The position numbers and the translations under genes are program-made. The notes under the pieces were generated by a model. The model was not told the DNA's origin. It ran no database searches and saw only the letters and a list, made by a program, of their open reading frames with translations. From JAKACA01 sp052143575 (lineage in GTDB: Bacteria; Actinomycetota; Acidimicrobiia; Acidimicrobiales; Bog-793): 64,000 bases of DNA. This document shows, one piece after another, positions 33,302 through 41,292 of the stretch. Numbering within the stretch: the first letter of the stretch is position 1; every line of letters starts with the position of its first letter. The stretch is taken from positions 62,001-126,000 of the forward strand of contig JBKQSP010000069.1 in assembly GCA_052143575.1 (NCBI GenBank), read 5' to 3'.

Positions 33302-34303
33302 CTAGAGGGGGTGCCAGGAGGTGCTGGCGAGGAAGTCCATCGTCGTCGTGAGATCGACGATGCCGGCATCGGAGCCCAGACCCTGGGCGACAAGGGCGCC
33401 GGCCGCCGTCCCCAACCAGGCCGCCTGCTCGAGGTCGGCGCCGGCGCCGAGGGCGCGGATGAAGCCGGCGCTGAAGGCGTCACCGCACCCGGTCGTGTCG
33501 ACGACGTTCACGTCGGCCGCCGGGAGGGCGAAGCTCCCCTCCTCACTGAAAACGGCGCAACCCTCACTCCCGAGGGTGACGGCCAACGCCTTCACTCCGA
33601 GGGCGAGAACAAGGCGTGCCGCCGTATCGAGCTCACGCGTTCCCGTCAGCCCGAAGAGCTGGTCGTTGTTCGGCAAGAAATAGTCGGCGAGGGCGAGCAC
33701 GGGCGCCAGGCGTTCGAGCGACTGGACCTCTCCGGGCCGCAGGAGGTCGAGCGTCGTCGTGACGCCGGCCTCCCTCGCCCAGCCGAGGACGGTCGTGGCC
33801 GGCTCCCCGCCGAAGCGCCCGAGGGCGTCGGGGCCCCCGAGGTGGAGCACGTCGGCCCCGCCCAGCAAGGCGCTGTCGACGTGCTGCAGCGTCATCATGC
33901 CGGCCGCCCCGCGCACGTGCAGCGCCGGCCGCTCACCGTTCGATCGAATCGGCAGGATGGTCGTCGCCGTCTGGGCGCCATCCACGACCGCCACATGGGA
34001 GACGTCGACGCCGTGGCCCGCCAGCAGCTCGACCACGAGCCTGCCGGCGGCGTCGTCGCCGATGCACCCGACGGAGCTCACCTGCGCACCGAGCTTGGCG
34101 AGATCGACGGCCGTGCCGGCCGCCGTCCCGGCAGCCGTCAGCCGGATCTCCTCGAGAGGCACGGACCCTTGTCCGGGCGGGAGGGAGTCGACCGGGCGCC
34201 CGAGCACGTCGAGGATGTGGACGCCGACGGTGAGCACTCGGGGGGCCGGTGCAGCCACCCAGCTCGCCCTGGCGTCGCTGGCCGCACGGCTCGGCTCGCC
34301 CAT
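33302..34303 (-). CDS. PfkB/ribokinase-family carbohydrate kinase
   Basis: A 333-residue kinase. It has the N-terminal glycine-rich GTAAGTAVDLAKLGA (first PfkB signature) and DTTGCGDAFSAGFIRAL (second signature, with the catalytic Asp and anion hole). The acceptor is a sugar or sugar acid, commonly 2-keto-3-deoxygluconate, ribose or fructose 6-phosphate; this sequence does not settle it. ATG 34303 begins 14 nt after the DapA-family gene. Together they resemble ketodeoxy-acid kinase-aldolase pairs. A longer frame upstream overlaps that gene and is not coding. Confidence 0.88.
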   Translation of the reverse strand: MGEPSRAASDARASWVAAPAPRVLTVGVHILDVLGRPVDSLPPGQGSVPLEEIRLTAAGTAAGTAVDLAKLGAQVSSVGCIGDDAAGRLVVELLAGHGVDVSHVAVVDGAQTATTILPIRSNGERPALHVRGAAGMMTLQHVDSALLGGADVLHLGGPDALGRFGGEPATTVLGWAREAGVTTTLDLLRPGEVQSLERLAPVLALADYFLPNNDQLFGLTGTRELDTAARLVLALGVKALAVTLGSEGCAVFSEEGSFALPAADVNVVDTTGCGDAFSAGFIRALGAGADLEQAAWLGTAAGALVAQGLGSDAGIVDLTTTMDFLASTSWHPL

Positions 34304-34317
34304 GACGGTGCGCGACC

Positions 34318-35085
34318 TCAACCCATGCGGGACGTCGTGGAGGTGCCGAATCGAGCCGACACGGCCTCCTTCAGGGTATGCGGCCACCGCCGTGAGGTCT
34401 CGCGCCCCGCTGCCGCCAGCTGCCGTTGTGCCCCCCCGTCGCCCGAGAAGGCGAGCACCGCCAGCTCCGGGTGCAGGTTGGCGATCGCCAGGATGGCGCC
34501 GGCACAATGGAGGGCACCGGCGACGAGCACGAGGTTGGCCGAACCCGTGTACAGCCAACCGTCGAAGGTGTCGAGCTCCTCGTAGAGGCGGGCGAGATCG
34601 CCGCTCGAGTCCTTCAGGCCGACGACCGGCAGCTCGGCGAGCGCAGCCACCGGCAGGCCGGGAGCCGAAACGGCAGGAAAGTGGTAGGCGAGGAGGGCCG
34701 ACCCCTCGGCGGCCGCCGCCACCGTCTCGAAGTAGGGCCGGGGATCGGAGCTCTGCGGGGGCGACAGAGCCAGCACACCGTCGGCTCCGGCGTCGAGCAC
34801 CGTCCGGGTCAAGGCAGCCGCCTGGCGGCCGGAGGCCGCCCCGGCGCCGGCCAGCACGGGGACGTCGGACGGGACGGCTTCCTTGACGGCCCTCACGAGC
34901 CGCCCCCGTTCCTCGGCCTCGAGCGCGAAGGCCTCCCCCGTCGTGCCGGCGACGAGCACGGATCGCACGCCGAGCTCGACGAGCTGGCGGGCGAGGTCGG
35001 CCGTGGCGGCGGTGTCGAGCCCGCCGTCGGCGTCGAAAATGGTCAAGAGGGCGACGCCGATGCCGGAGAAGATGGGCGTCGTCAT
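34318..35085 (-). CDS. Dihydrodipicolinate synthase/N-acetylneuraminate lyase-family aldolase
   Basis: A 255-residue, rather short, class I aldolase barrel. It has GTTGE (the Thr-Thr pair binding the ketoacid carboxylate), Tyr134 in LLAYHFP and the Schiff-base Lys158 in VGLKDSSGD. Lacking lysine-pathway neighbours and next to a PfkB kinase, it is more likely a ketodeoxy-sugar-acid aldolase or a related lyase/dehydratase than DapA. ATG 35085 aligns with the usual IGVALLTIFD start. It is followed closely by the kinase gene and preceded by the cyclase gene. Confidence 0.87.
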   Translation of the reverse strand: MTTPIFSGIGVALLTIFDADGGLDTAATADLARQLVELGVRSVLVAGTTGEAFALEAEERGRLVRAVKEAVPSDVPVLAGAGAASGRQAAALTRTVLDAGADGVLALSPPQSSDPRPYFETVAAAAEGSALLAYHFPAVSAPGLPVAALAELPVVGLKDSSGDLARLYEELDTFDGWLYTGSANLVLVAGALHCAGAILAIANLHPELAVLAFSGDGGAQRQLAAAGRETSRRWPHTLKEAVSARFGTSTTSRMG

Positions 35086-35132
35086 GACGGGGACACTTCT
35101 CTGTTCACGCGTATCTCCTCTGCTGGCGAGGG

Positions 35133-36122
35133 CTATTTGATGGCGAGGGCGTTGGGGGGCGAGCCGATCCCCCGCCGCGCGTGCAGCGGAGCACTCGTCA
35201 GGAAGCACTCGTAGACGCCGTCCTCGGCACAGTCTGCCGCCAGGGCGTCGAGCGACCACAGCTCGCCGAGGGCCATGCCGAGCTGCCCGATGAGGACGCG
35301 GTGGAGGAACCCGAACGGGAATGCCTCTGCCGAGAAGTCCGCAGGCCAGACCTCGACGGCAAAGGTGTCAGCAGCCACCGCCGCGATCCCGTTGTCCCAG
35401 AGATAACGCGCCATGTCCTCGGAGTGTTCGACACCGGGCGCCTGCAAGCGCCGCGCCGTGCGACGCCTGACGGCGTCGGGCTGAGCCTGGTACCAGCCGA
35501 GAAACCCGGTTCGCAGCAGGACGACACAACCCGTGGAATAGGTGACGCCGGCGTTCTCACGCGCCCGCTCGAGATCGGCCACGGAGAAGGCGGTGGCGCC
35601 CTCGGGGGTATAGGAGCCGCCGCCGGCACCGAGCGTGCGCTCGAGATCGAGCAGGACGGCCCGGCCGGCGATGCCTCGCTTGGCCCAGTGCTCGATCGTA
35701 TTCCGCCCACCCGTGAGGACGTCTTCGGCGGAGGCGCCGTTGTAGAAGATCCCGGGGGCGTAGGCGACGTGCGCCAGGGAGTCCCACTGGCTGGATGCCT
35801 GCGGGTAGAAGTTGTCGTAGACGTCGTCGAAATCCTCCACGGGCCCCGGCCGGTAGAGGACCCGATGACGGGGAAGACCGCGATCAGCGTCGAGGGCCGG
35901 CTCGACGCCATCGAGGGCGGCGTCGAGGGGAAAGACGACACCCCGTCTCACCAGCTTGCTGGCCGCAAGCGTGCGATCCGCGGTCTGCAGGTGCATGAGC
36001 CCGACAGAGTCGCCCGCCCCGAAGATCCCCCAGCCGCTTCGGCCTCCTCGATCCGCCGCCGGTAAGTCGTCGTAGCGGGGCAGGTCGCGCGGGTGCCTGC
36101 CCCCTTCCACCGACTCGTCCAT
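35133..36122 (-). CDS. Cyclase-family (kynurenine formamidase-like) metal hydrolase
   Basis: A 329-residue member of the cyclase family (PF04199). The usual metal motif HxGTHxDxxxH reads SSQWDSLAH, keeping the Asp and last His but replacing the first part, as in a branch of putative cyclases. Later metal-site residues lie in GIAAVAADTFAVEVWP and FLHRVLIGQLGMALGELW. Members hydrolyse N-formylkynurenine, cyclic imides or lactone-like rings. ATG 36122 has GGAGGGGGG upstream; GTG 36134 is an alternative. It is the first gene of a cyclase-aldolase-kinase operon with its promoter at 36199-36227. Confidence 0.82.
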   Translation of the reverse strand: MDESVEGGRHPRDLPRYDDLPAADRGGRSGWGIFGAGDSVGLMHLQTADRTLAASKLVRRGVVFPLDAALDGVEPALDADRGLPRHRVLYRPGPVEDFDDVYDNFYPQASSQWDSLAHVAYAPGIFYNGASAEDVLTGGRNTIEHWAKRGIAGRAVLLDLERTLGAGGGSYTPEGATAFSVADLERARENAGVTYSTGCVVLLRTGFLGWYQAQPDAVRRRTARRLQAPGVEHSEDMARYLWDNGIAAVAADTFAVEVWPADFSAEAFPFGFLHRVLIGQLGMALGELWSLDALAADCAEDGVYECFLTSAPLHARRGIGSPPNALAIK

Positions 36123-36198
36123 ACCCCCCTCCACATCACGTCGTCACATCACGTCACGGACACCGGCACTGCCGCTCGGGCGGCAAAGGAGTCAAAGT

Positions 36199-36227
36199 AT
36201 TATATCAGTCGCCCGGATTACAATCAG
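36199..36227 (-). promoter_or_regulatory. Promoter of the cyclase operon with embedded operator
   Basis: On the minus strand CTGATT (36227-36222), a 17-bp spacer and a perfect TATAAT (36204-36199) form a sigma70-type promoter about 75 bp before the cyclase start. The spacer carries TAATCCGGGCGACTGATAT (read on the minus strand), closely related to the palindrome in the divergent transketolase promoter. Binding of the adjacent TetR protein would block RNA polymerase. Confidence 0.65.
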
Positions 36228-36231
36228 GTCC

Positions 36232-36837
36232 TCAACTGCGGCGCGCCTCAGCGCTGACTTGGGTGAGGAAGCTCTCGAGGACCTTCTCCTGGCGAGCCGG
36301 CAACGCCCGCTCGGGATAGAGGACGGCCTCGATGGAGAGGCCCTCGACGAGGCTGACGAGCTGGTGGGTGATGGCGCTCGTGTCGAGGTCGACCGATATC
36401 TCACCGAGCTTCTGCGCCTCGCTCACCCGGTAGTGCAGTACGTCCCAGAAGCGCTCGAATTCGTCGTGCTGCAGGTCGCGCAGGCCCTCGTTGCCGAGGG
36501 CGAGCGACCAGAAATTCACCTCGATCTGCGCCTCGAGGAGGCGTTGATCGTCGAGGGGGAGGGCCTCCAGCATGATGACGCGAAGCGCCGCGATCCCCAT
36601 CAAACCCTGCGTCCGGACCTGCAGGCGCTCGTACACCTGGCGGTGGGAGAGGCGAAGGGTCGTCGCCAGCAACTCCTCCTTGTCGCCGAAGTAGTGCGCC
36701 AGGACGCCGGTCGAGACGCCGGCTTCGCGGGCGATCTCGCGAGTCGTGACACCGACGATCCCCGTGCGGGCGATGACCCGCCATGTCGCCTCGACCAGTT
36801 CCTGTCGCCGCTCGTCGTGGTCGACGATCTTCGGCAA
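36232..36837 (-). CDS. TetR/AcrR-family repressor, BetI-like
   Basis: A 201-residue regulator. The TetR DNA-binding domain occupies residues 5-55 (RRQELVEATWRVIARTGIVGVTTREIAREAGVSTGVLAHYFGDKEELL). The helical ligand domain resembles BetI-type repressors (EVNFWSLALGNEGLRDLQHDEFERFWDVL). TTG 36837 with GGGAGAC upstream gives the standard short N-terminus; the upstream extension has no conservation. It lies between the cyclase-aldolase-kinase operon and the divergent transketolase operon, each with a matching operator-like sequence, so it is the likely common repressor. Confidence 0.87.
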   Translation of the reverse strand: MPKIVDHDERRQELVEATWRVIARTGIVGVTTREIAREAGVSTGVLAHYFGDKEELLATTLRLSHRQVYERLQVRTQGLMGIAALRVIMLEALPLDDQRLLEAQIEVNFWSLALGNEGLRDLQHDEFERFWDVLHYRVSEAQKLGEISVDLDTSAITHQLVSLVEGLSIEAVLYPERALPARQEKVLESFLTQVSAEARRS

Positions 36838-36955
36838 GCTGTCTCCCTTCCCGGCTCGAGGGTTACGAAAGGATGTCCGCAGACTACTGGTTGCGCGCCC
36901 GCCCACTCGGGGACGAGCAGCTCGAGTCTGCCTCAACCACGGGCGACTTCCCTCC

Positions 36956-36984
36956 TTGATAATCGGGCGCCCGATATGTATTGT
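36956..36984 (+). promoter_or_regulatory. Promoter of the transketolase operon with 14-bp palindrome
   Basis: TTGATA (36956-36961), a 17-bp spacer and TATTGT (36979-36984) form a good promoter. The spacer contains the perfect palindrome ATCGGGCGCCCGAT (36962-36975), a typical TetR-type operator. A related sequence sits in the spacer of the minus-strand promoter at 36199-36227. A leader of about 130 nt would precede the transketolase start. Confidence 0.7.
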
Positions 36985-37123
36985 GGCACGGCCGGGCAGG
37001 CGAGGCCGGCGGCCTGCCGTCGCTGTCCCGCCAAGGCTCAGCAGCCGACACCGGCCACGGGGGAACCACGTTCGGCCACGCCCTACGGTGAAACGGGTAC
37101 GAGGACCGCTGCAGGGAGAGCCA

Positions 37124-38026
37124 GTGCCACAAGCCAGAGCACCGCATCCACCGAGATCGAGCCCGGGGCGCCAGGAGCTCGTCGAGCGACTCGCCGACCG
37201 CGCCAAGTTCATCCGTCTCGAGACCGTACGACTCACGCGCATCGCCGGCGCCGGTCACTATACCGGCACGTTCTCGGCCGCCGAGATCCTTGCGGCCCTC
37301 TACTACGCCGAGCTGCGTTACCGGCCGGAAGAGCCGTCGTGGCCCGATCGCGACCGCTTCGTTCTCAGCAAGGGGCACGCCGCCATCGGCCTCTACCCCG
37401 TACTGGCCGATGTCGGTTTCTTCGCTCCCTCCGCTCTCGACGACTACACGAGGCTCGGCAGCTCGTTCGGGGACCACCCGGACATGCGCAAGATCAAGGG
37501 CATCGACTTCAGCTCGGGCTCGCTCGGCCACGGGCTGTCCGTCTGTGTCGGCATGGCACTTGCCGGGCGCGTGCAGCACCGGCCGTACCGAACGTACTGC
37601 GTCACCGGTGACGGCGAGTTGGCCGAGGGCCAGATCTGGGAGGCCGCCATGGCAGCCGGCCAGTTCCGCCTCGGGTCGCTCGTGTGCATCGTCGACCGCA
37701 ACCGTCTCTCCATCGACGGCCACACGGAGGACCTCATGGGCATCGAGCCGCTCGAGGCCAAGTTCGCCGCCTTCCGATGGAAAGTGCAGCGCATCGACGG
37801 CCACGACCTCGATGCTCTCCTCGATGCCTTCTCGTCTCTCGAGAGCGATCCCGTCGGGCCCCCGCAGGTGATCATCGCCGACACCGTGAAGGGACGCGGC
37901 GTGAGCCGGATGGAGGGCGACGTCGCCTGGCACGTCGGCAACCTGAACGGCAGCGACTACGACGACGTCATCGCCGAGCTGCAGGCCGGCCTGCGCCCGG
38001 TCGCGACGGGAGCCCGCAATGGCTGA
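37124..38026 (+). CDS. Transketolase, N-terminal (thiamine diphosphate) subunit
   Basis: A 300-residue protein corresponding to the N-terminal half of transketolase. It has SKGHAAIGLYPVLADVG, SSGSLGHGLSVCVGMALA and the cofactor motif GDGELAEGQIWEAAMAAGQFRLGSLVCIVDRNRLSIDG, which binds the diphosphate through magnesium. The C-terminal half is the next gene, overlapping by 8 nt. Split transketolases of this kind are common in catabolic operons, including pathways for unusual sugars. GTG 37124 with AGGGAGAG upstream is the likely start. Confidence 0.92.
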   Translation: MPQARAPHPPRSSPGRQELVERLADRAKFIRLETVRLTRIAGAGHYTGTFSAAEILAALYYAELRYRPEEPSWPDRDRFVLSKGHAAIGLYPVLADVGFFAPSALDDYTRLGSSFGDHPDMRKIKGIDFSSGSLGHGLSVCVGMALAGRVQHRPYRTYCVTGDGELAEGQIWEAAMAAGQFRLGSLVCIVDRNRLSIDGHTEDLMGIEPLEAKFAAFRWKVQRIDGHDLDALLDAFSSLESDPVGPPQVIIADTVKGRGVSRMEGDVAWHVGNLNGSDYDDVIAELQAGLRPVATGARNG

Positions 38027-39110
38027 GCAGGCGACGCCCACCGGGTCCGGGACCCCGGCTGCGGCGGCGAGCGGGCAGGCCCTCAGCGAGGTCTTCCGCG
38101 GGAGCGCCGGCGACGAGCACGCCTTGAGGGACGCACGGTCGTCGAAGGGCATCGCGGAGCGGACGATACCGGCCTTCGTCGCCGGTGCCGAGCTGGCCGA
38201 CCTCGCCGAGGACGACGAGCGCATCGTCGTGCTCACGGCCGACCTCGCCAACGCCAACCGGACGGCCGACTTCGCCAAGCGCCACCCGGACCGGTTCTTC
38301 AACATGGGCGTAGCCGAGCAGAACATGGTGTCGGTCGCCGCCGGCCTGGCGGCCGCCGGCCAGATTCCCTTCGTGGCGACGTTCGCCTCCTACCTCGCCC
38401 TGCTCGCCTGCGAGCAGATCCGCACCGACTGCGCCTACCCCGGCATGCCCGTTCGCCTCCTCGGCCACCACTCCGGGATGAGCCTCGGCTACTACGGCAC
38501 GAGCCACCACTCCCTCGAGGACATCGGCATCATGCGGACGATCGCCGACCTGACCGTCGTGTCTGCCGCCGACGCCAACGAGCTGCGCGCCATCCTGCGG
38601 CTGTCGCTCGACTGGCCGGGGGCGATGTACATCCGGCTCGGCCGCGGGCGGGATCCGGAGGTGTACCCGGAGCCGCCCGCCGCCCTCCGAATCGGTCGCG
38701 CCGTGCGGTTGCGCGACGGCGGCGACCTCACGATGATCTCGACCGGCTCCGAGGTCCGCGCCTGCTTGGATGCCGCCGAAGCGCTGGCGAACGACGGCAT
38801 CTCCGTGCGCGTCGTCGACATGCACACGATCAAGCCGCTCGACACCGACGAGATCCTGGCGGCCGCCCGCGAGACGAGCGCCATTCTCAGCGTCGAGGAG
38901 CACAACCGCACAGGCGGGTTGGGCTCGGCCGTCGCGGAGACGCTCGCCGACGCGGGCATTTCGACGGCGCTCCTGCGCCACGGCGTGCCCGACGTCCACG
39001 TCGTTCTCGGTCCGCCGGCCGGCCTCTACGCGCGCTATCAGCTCGATGCCGACGGCGTAGCCTCCAAGGCGCTCGAGCTTCTCTCGTCCTCGAAAGGAGC
39101 CAACTTGTGA
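38019..39110 (+). CDS. Transketolase, C-terminal (pyrimidine-binding) subunit
   Basis: A 363-residue partner of the preceding gene. It contains the pyrimidine-binding domain (VVLTADLANANRT...RFFNMGVAEQNMVSVAAGLAAAGQIPFVATFASYLALLACEQIR), with the cofactor-activating glutamate in GVAEQN. A C-terminal transketolase domain follows (TMISTGSEVRACLDAAEALA...VVDMHTIKPLD). An extra Ala/Gly-rich N-terminus of about 40 residues precedes the first strand. Both subunits are needed for two-carbon ketol transfer. It overlaps the aminotransferase gene by 4 nt. Confidence 0.92.
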   Translation: MAEQATPTGSGTPAAAASGQALSEVFRGSAGDEHALRDARSSKGIAERTIPAFVAGAELADLAEDDERIVVLTADLANANRTADFAKRHPDRFFNMGVAEQNMVSVAAGLAAAGQIPFVATFASYLALLACEQIRTDCAYPGMPVRLLGHHSGMSLGYYGTSHHSLEDIGIMRTIADLTVVSAADANELRAILRLSLDWPGAMYIRLGRGRDPEVYPEPPAALRIGRAVRLRDGGDLTMISTGSEVRACLDAAEALANDGISVRVVDMHTIKPLDTDEILAAARETSAILSVEEHNRTGGLGSAVAETLADAGISTALLRHGVPDVHVVLGPPAGLYARYQLDADGVASKALELLSSSKGANL

Positions 39111-40360
39111 CTCGGGTGGCGAACGTGAGCCGGACGCGGGAGATCGATGCCGCCCTACGGCGGCGGGCTCGAGAGGTGATCCCGGGCGGCATGTACGGGC
39201 ACCTCAGCGCCAACAACCTGCCGGAGGAGTACCCGCAGTTCTACGCCCGCTCGGAGGGATCGCGGGTGTGGGACGTCGACGGCAACGAGTACGTCGATCT
39301 CATGTGCAGCTTCGGTCCTGTCATCCTGGGCCACCGTCATCCGGCGGTGGAAGCTGCCGTCTCCGCCCAACTCGCCACGGGCGATACCCAGGCCGGCCCT
39401 GCCCCCTGCATGGTCGAGCTGGCGGAGCTGCTCGTCGAGCGTGTCTCACATGCCGACTGGGCGATGTTCGCCAAGAACGGCTCGGACGCCAACACCATCT
39501 GCCTCATGATCGCCCGCGCCGCCACCGGCAAGAACAAGGTGCTCGCCGCCCGCGGCGCCTATCACGGCTCGGCTCCGTGGTCGACGCCCGTCGTGAGAGG
39601 CGTCACGCCGGAGGACCGCGCCTCGGTTCAGTACTACACCTTCAACGACCTCGCCAGCGTGGAGGCTGCGGCTGCCCATGCCGCTGGAGACGTTGCGGCC
39701 GTCATCGTGTCGCCGTTCAAGCATGACGCCGGCTTCGACCAGGAGCTCGTCGATCCAGCCTTCGCCCGCGGCCTGCGCGGCCTCTGCGATCGCATCGGCG
39801 CTGCCCTCGTGCTCGACGAGGTGCGGGCCGGGTTCCGCCTCAACCACGGCGGCAGCTGGGAGACGATCGGCGTCGAGCCGGACCTGAGCGCCTGGAGCAA
39901 GGCGATCGCAAACGGCTATGCGCTGGCGGCCGTCCTCGGGAGCGCCCCCCTCGCCGAAGCGGCTTCCTCCATCTTCGTCACTGGGTCGTTCTGGTACCAG
40001 GCCGCCCCCATGGCAGCCGCGGTGGCGACGATCACGGCCCTCAGGGAGCAGAGCGCCGTCGCCTCCATGCTGCAGCGAGGCATTCGCCTTCGCGAGGGCC
40101 TGCAGGCGCAGGCGCGGTCGGCCGGCGTCGCCATCTGCCAGACCGGTCCGCCCCAGATGCCGAACCTACGCTTTGTCGGAGATGAGAACTTCGAACGCTC
40201 GAGGCTCTTCGGCGGAGCCTGTGCCGCCGGCGGGGTCATCGTGCACCCCCGCCACAACTGGTTCGTGTCGGCCGCCCTCAGCGATGACGACGTGGACGAC
40301 GCCCTCGCCACGACCGAGATGGCCTTTGCGGCCGTGCGCGAGCAGTTCGGCGGCAGCTGA
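39107..40360 (+). CDS. Class III aminotransferase (glutamate-1-semialdehyde mutase-like)
   Basis: A 417-residue fold-type I PLP enzyme. Motifs are VWDVDGNEYVDLMCSFGPVILGHRHP at the start, AMFAKNGSDANTICLMIARAATGK (phosphate loop), LVLDEVRAGFRL (aspartate contacting PLP) and the Schiff-base lysine in WSKAIANGYALAAVLG. It resembles aminomutases and omega-transaminases acting on amino-sugars or amino-acids. No haem-biosynthesis genes are nearby, so a HemL role is unlikely. It could aminate or deaminate the ketose handled by the transketolase. Confidence 0.88.
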   Translation: MTRVANVSRTREIDAALRRRAREVIPGGMYGHLSANNLPEEYPQFYARSEGSRVWDVDGNEYVDLMCSFGPVILGHRHPAVEAAVSAQLATGDTQAGPAPCMVELAELLVERVSHADWAMFAKNGSDANTICLMIARAATGKNKVLAARGAYHGSAPWSTPVVRGVTPEDRASVQYYTFNDLASVEAAAAHAAGDVAAVIVSPFKHDAGFDQELVDPAFARGLRGLCDRIGAALVLDEVRAGFRLNHGGSWETIGVEPDLSAWSKAIANGYALAAVLGSAPLAEAASSIFVTGSFWYQAAPMAAAVATITALREQSAVASMLQRGIRLREGLQAQARSAGVAICQTGPPQMPNLRFVGDENFERSRLFGGACAAGGVIVHPRHNWFVSAALSDDDVDDALATTEMAFAAVREQFGGS

Positions 40361-40395
40361 CACCGAGGCGCTCACCGACAGAGGAGGCAGTCACG

Positions 40396-41226
40396 ATGGC
40401 GGCAGATCCGCTCAAGGTGCTCGTGGTGACCGGAGGGCACCCTTTTGAAGAGGAGCCCTTCCTCGCCATCTTCGAGGCCCTCCCGGGCATCGTGTGGCAG
40501 CACGAGCAGCCGCCGGAGGCCCGGCAGCACTTCCGGCCTGACCGGGCCGGTGAGTTCGACGCCATCGTCTGCTACGACATGCAGGGCATCGTGTTCAACA
40601 AGCCGAACCTGCCCGACCTGCTCAGCCCGCCCCCCCAGTACGCCGAGGCATTCCGGGAGATGCTCGAGACCGGTCAGGGGATCGTCTTCCTCCACCACGC
40701 CATGTCGGCGTGGCCGACCTGGCCCCTGTGGGCCGAGGTGGTCGGGGGGCGTTGGAACTACGTGCCCGGCGAGCTGCATGGCACCCGCTGGCCCCCCTCC
40801 GGCTACACCCGCGAGGTCGAGCACCACATCTCGTGCATCGACCCCACGCATCCGATCTGCGCCGGCATCGAGGAGGGCTTCGACATCGTCGACGAGATCT
40901 ATCTGAACCCCGTGCTGGAGGAACGGATCGTGCCGCTCTTGCGCACGAGCTTCGACATGTCGGCCGAGTCCTTCTACTCCGGCCAGCATGCCATCCAGGG
41001 CCGCCTCTACGATCGCGAAGGCTGGACGCACCCGCCGGGCAGCGGACTCGTCGGCTGGGTGAAGACGGCCGGCCGCAGCCCGATCGCCTACCTGCAGTCC
41101 GGCCACGGCCCGGCCGCCTATGGCAACGCCGGCTTCCGCCGCCTGCTCTCCAATGCGATCGCCTGGGTGGCATCAGACGAGGCGCACCGGTGGGCTGCCG
41201 AGCACGAGACGGCCTTGGCGGGATGA
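40396..41226 (+). CDS. ThuA-like domain protein
   Basis: A 276-residue protein with a class I amidotransferase-like flavodoxin fold of the ThuA (trehalose utilisation) family. It opens VLVVTGGHPFEEEPFLAIFEALPG and has the family segments FDAIVCYDM, GQGIVFLHHAMSAWPTWPLWAEVVGGRW and HPICAGIEEGFDIVDEIY. ThuA proteins occur in sugar operons and a keto-sugar function is suspected. GAGGAGG precedes ATG 40396. It is the fourth gene of the transketolase operon, 35 nt after the aminotransferase. Confidence 0.88.
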   Translation: MAADPLKVLVVTGGHPFEEEPFLAIFEALPGIVWQHEQPPEARQHFRPDRAGEFDAIVCYDMQGIVFNKPNLPDLLSPPPQYAEAFREMLETGQGIVFLHHAMSAWPTWPLWAEVVGGRWNYVPGELHGTRWPPSGYTREVEHHISCIDPTHPICAGIEEGFDIVDEIYLNPVLEERIVPLLRTSFDMSAESFYSGQHAIQGRLYDREGWTHPPGSGLVGWVKTAGRSPIAYLQSGHGPAAYGNAGFRRLLSNAIAWVASDEAHRWAAEHETALAG

Positions 41227-41292
41227 CCGCTCGCCCAGCCGCGCAACGGGCGGAATCCGGCGAGCATGGCCGTCGCCGAAGGGAGACATGAA

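Noticed and set aside
34318..35085. Assignment of the aldolase as lysine-pathway DapA
   Set aside because: It is short for DapA and sits next to a PfkB kinase and a cyclase rather than lysine genes.
39107..40360. Assignment of the class III aminotransferase as HemL
   Set aside because: It has the family motifs but stands in a sugar-catabolic operon without haem genes; general class III aminotransferase is the safer call.
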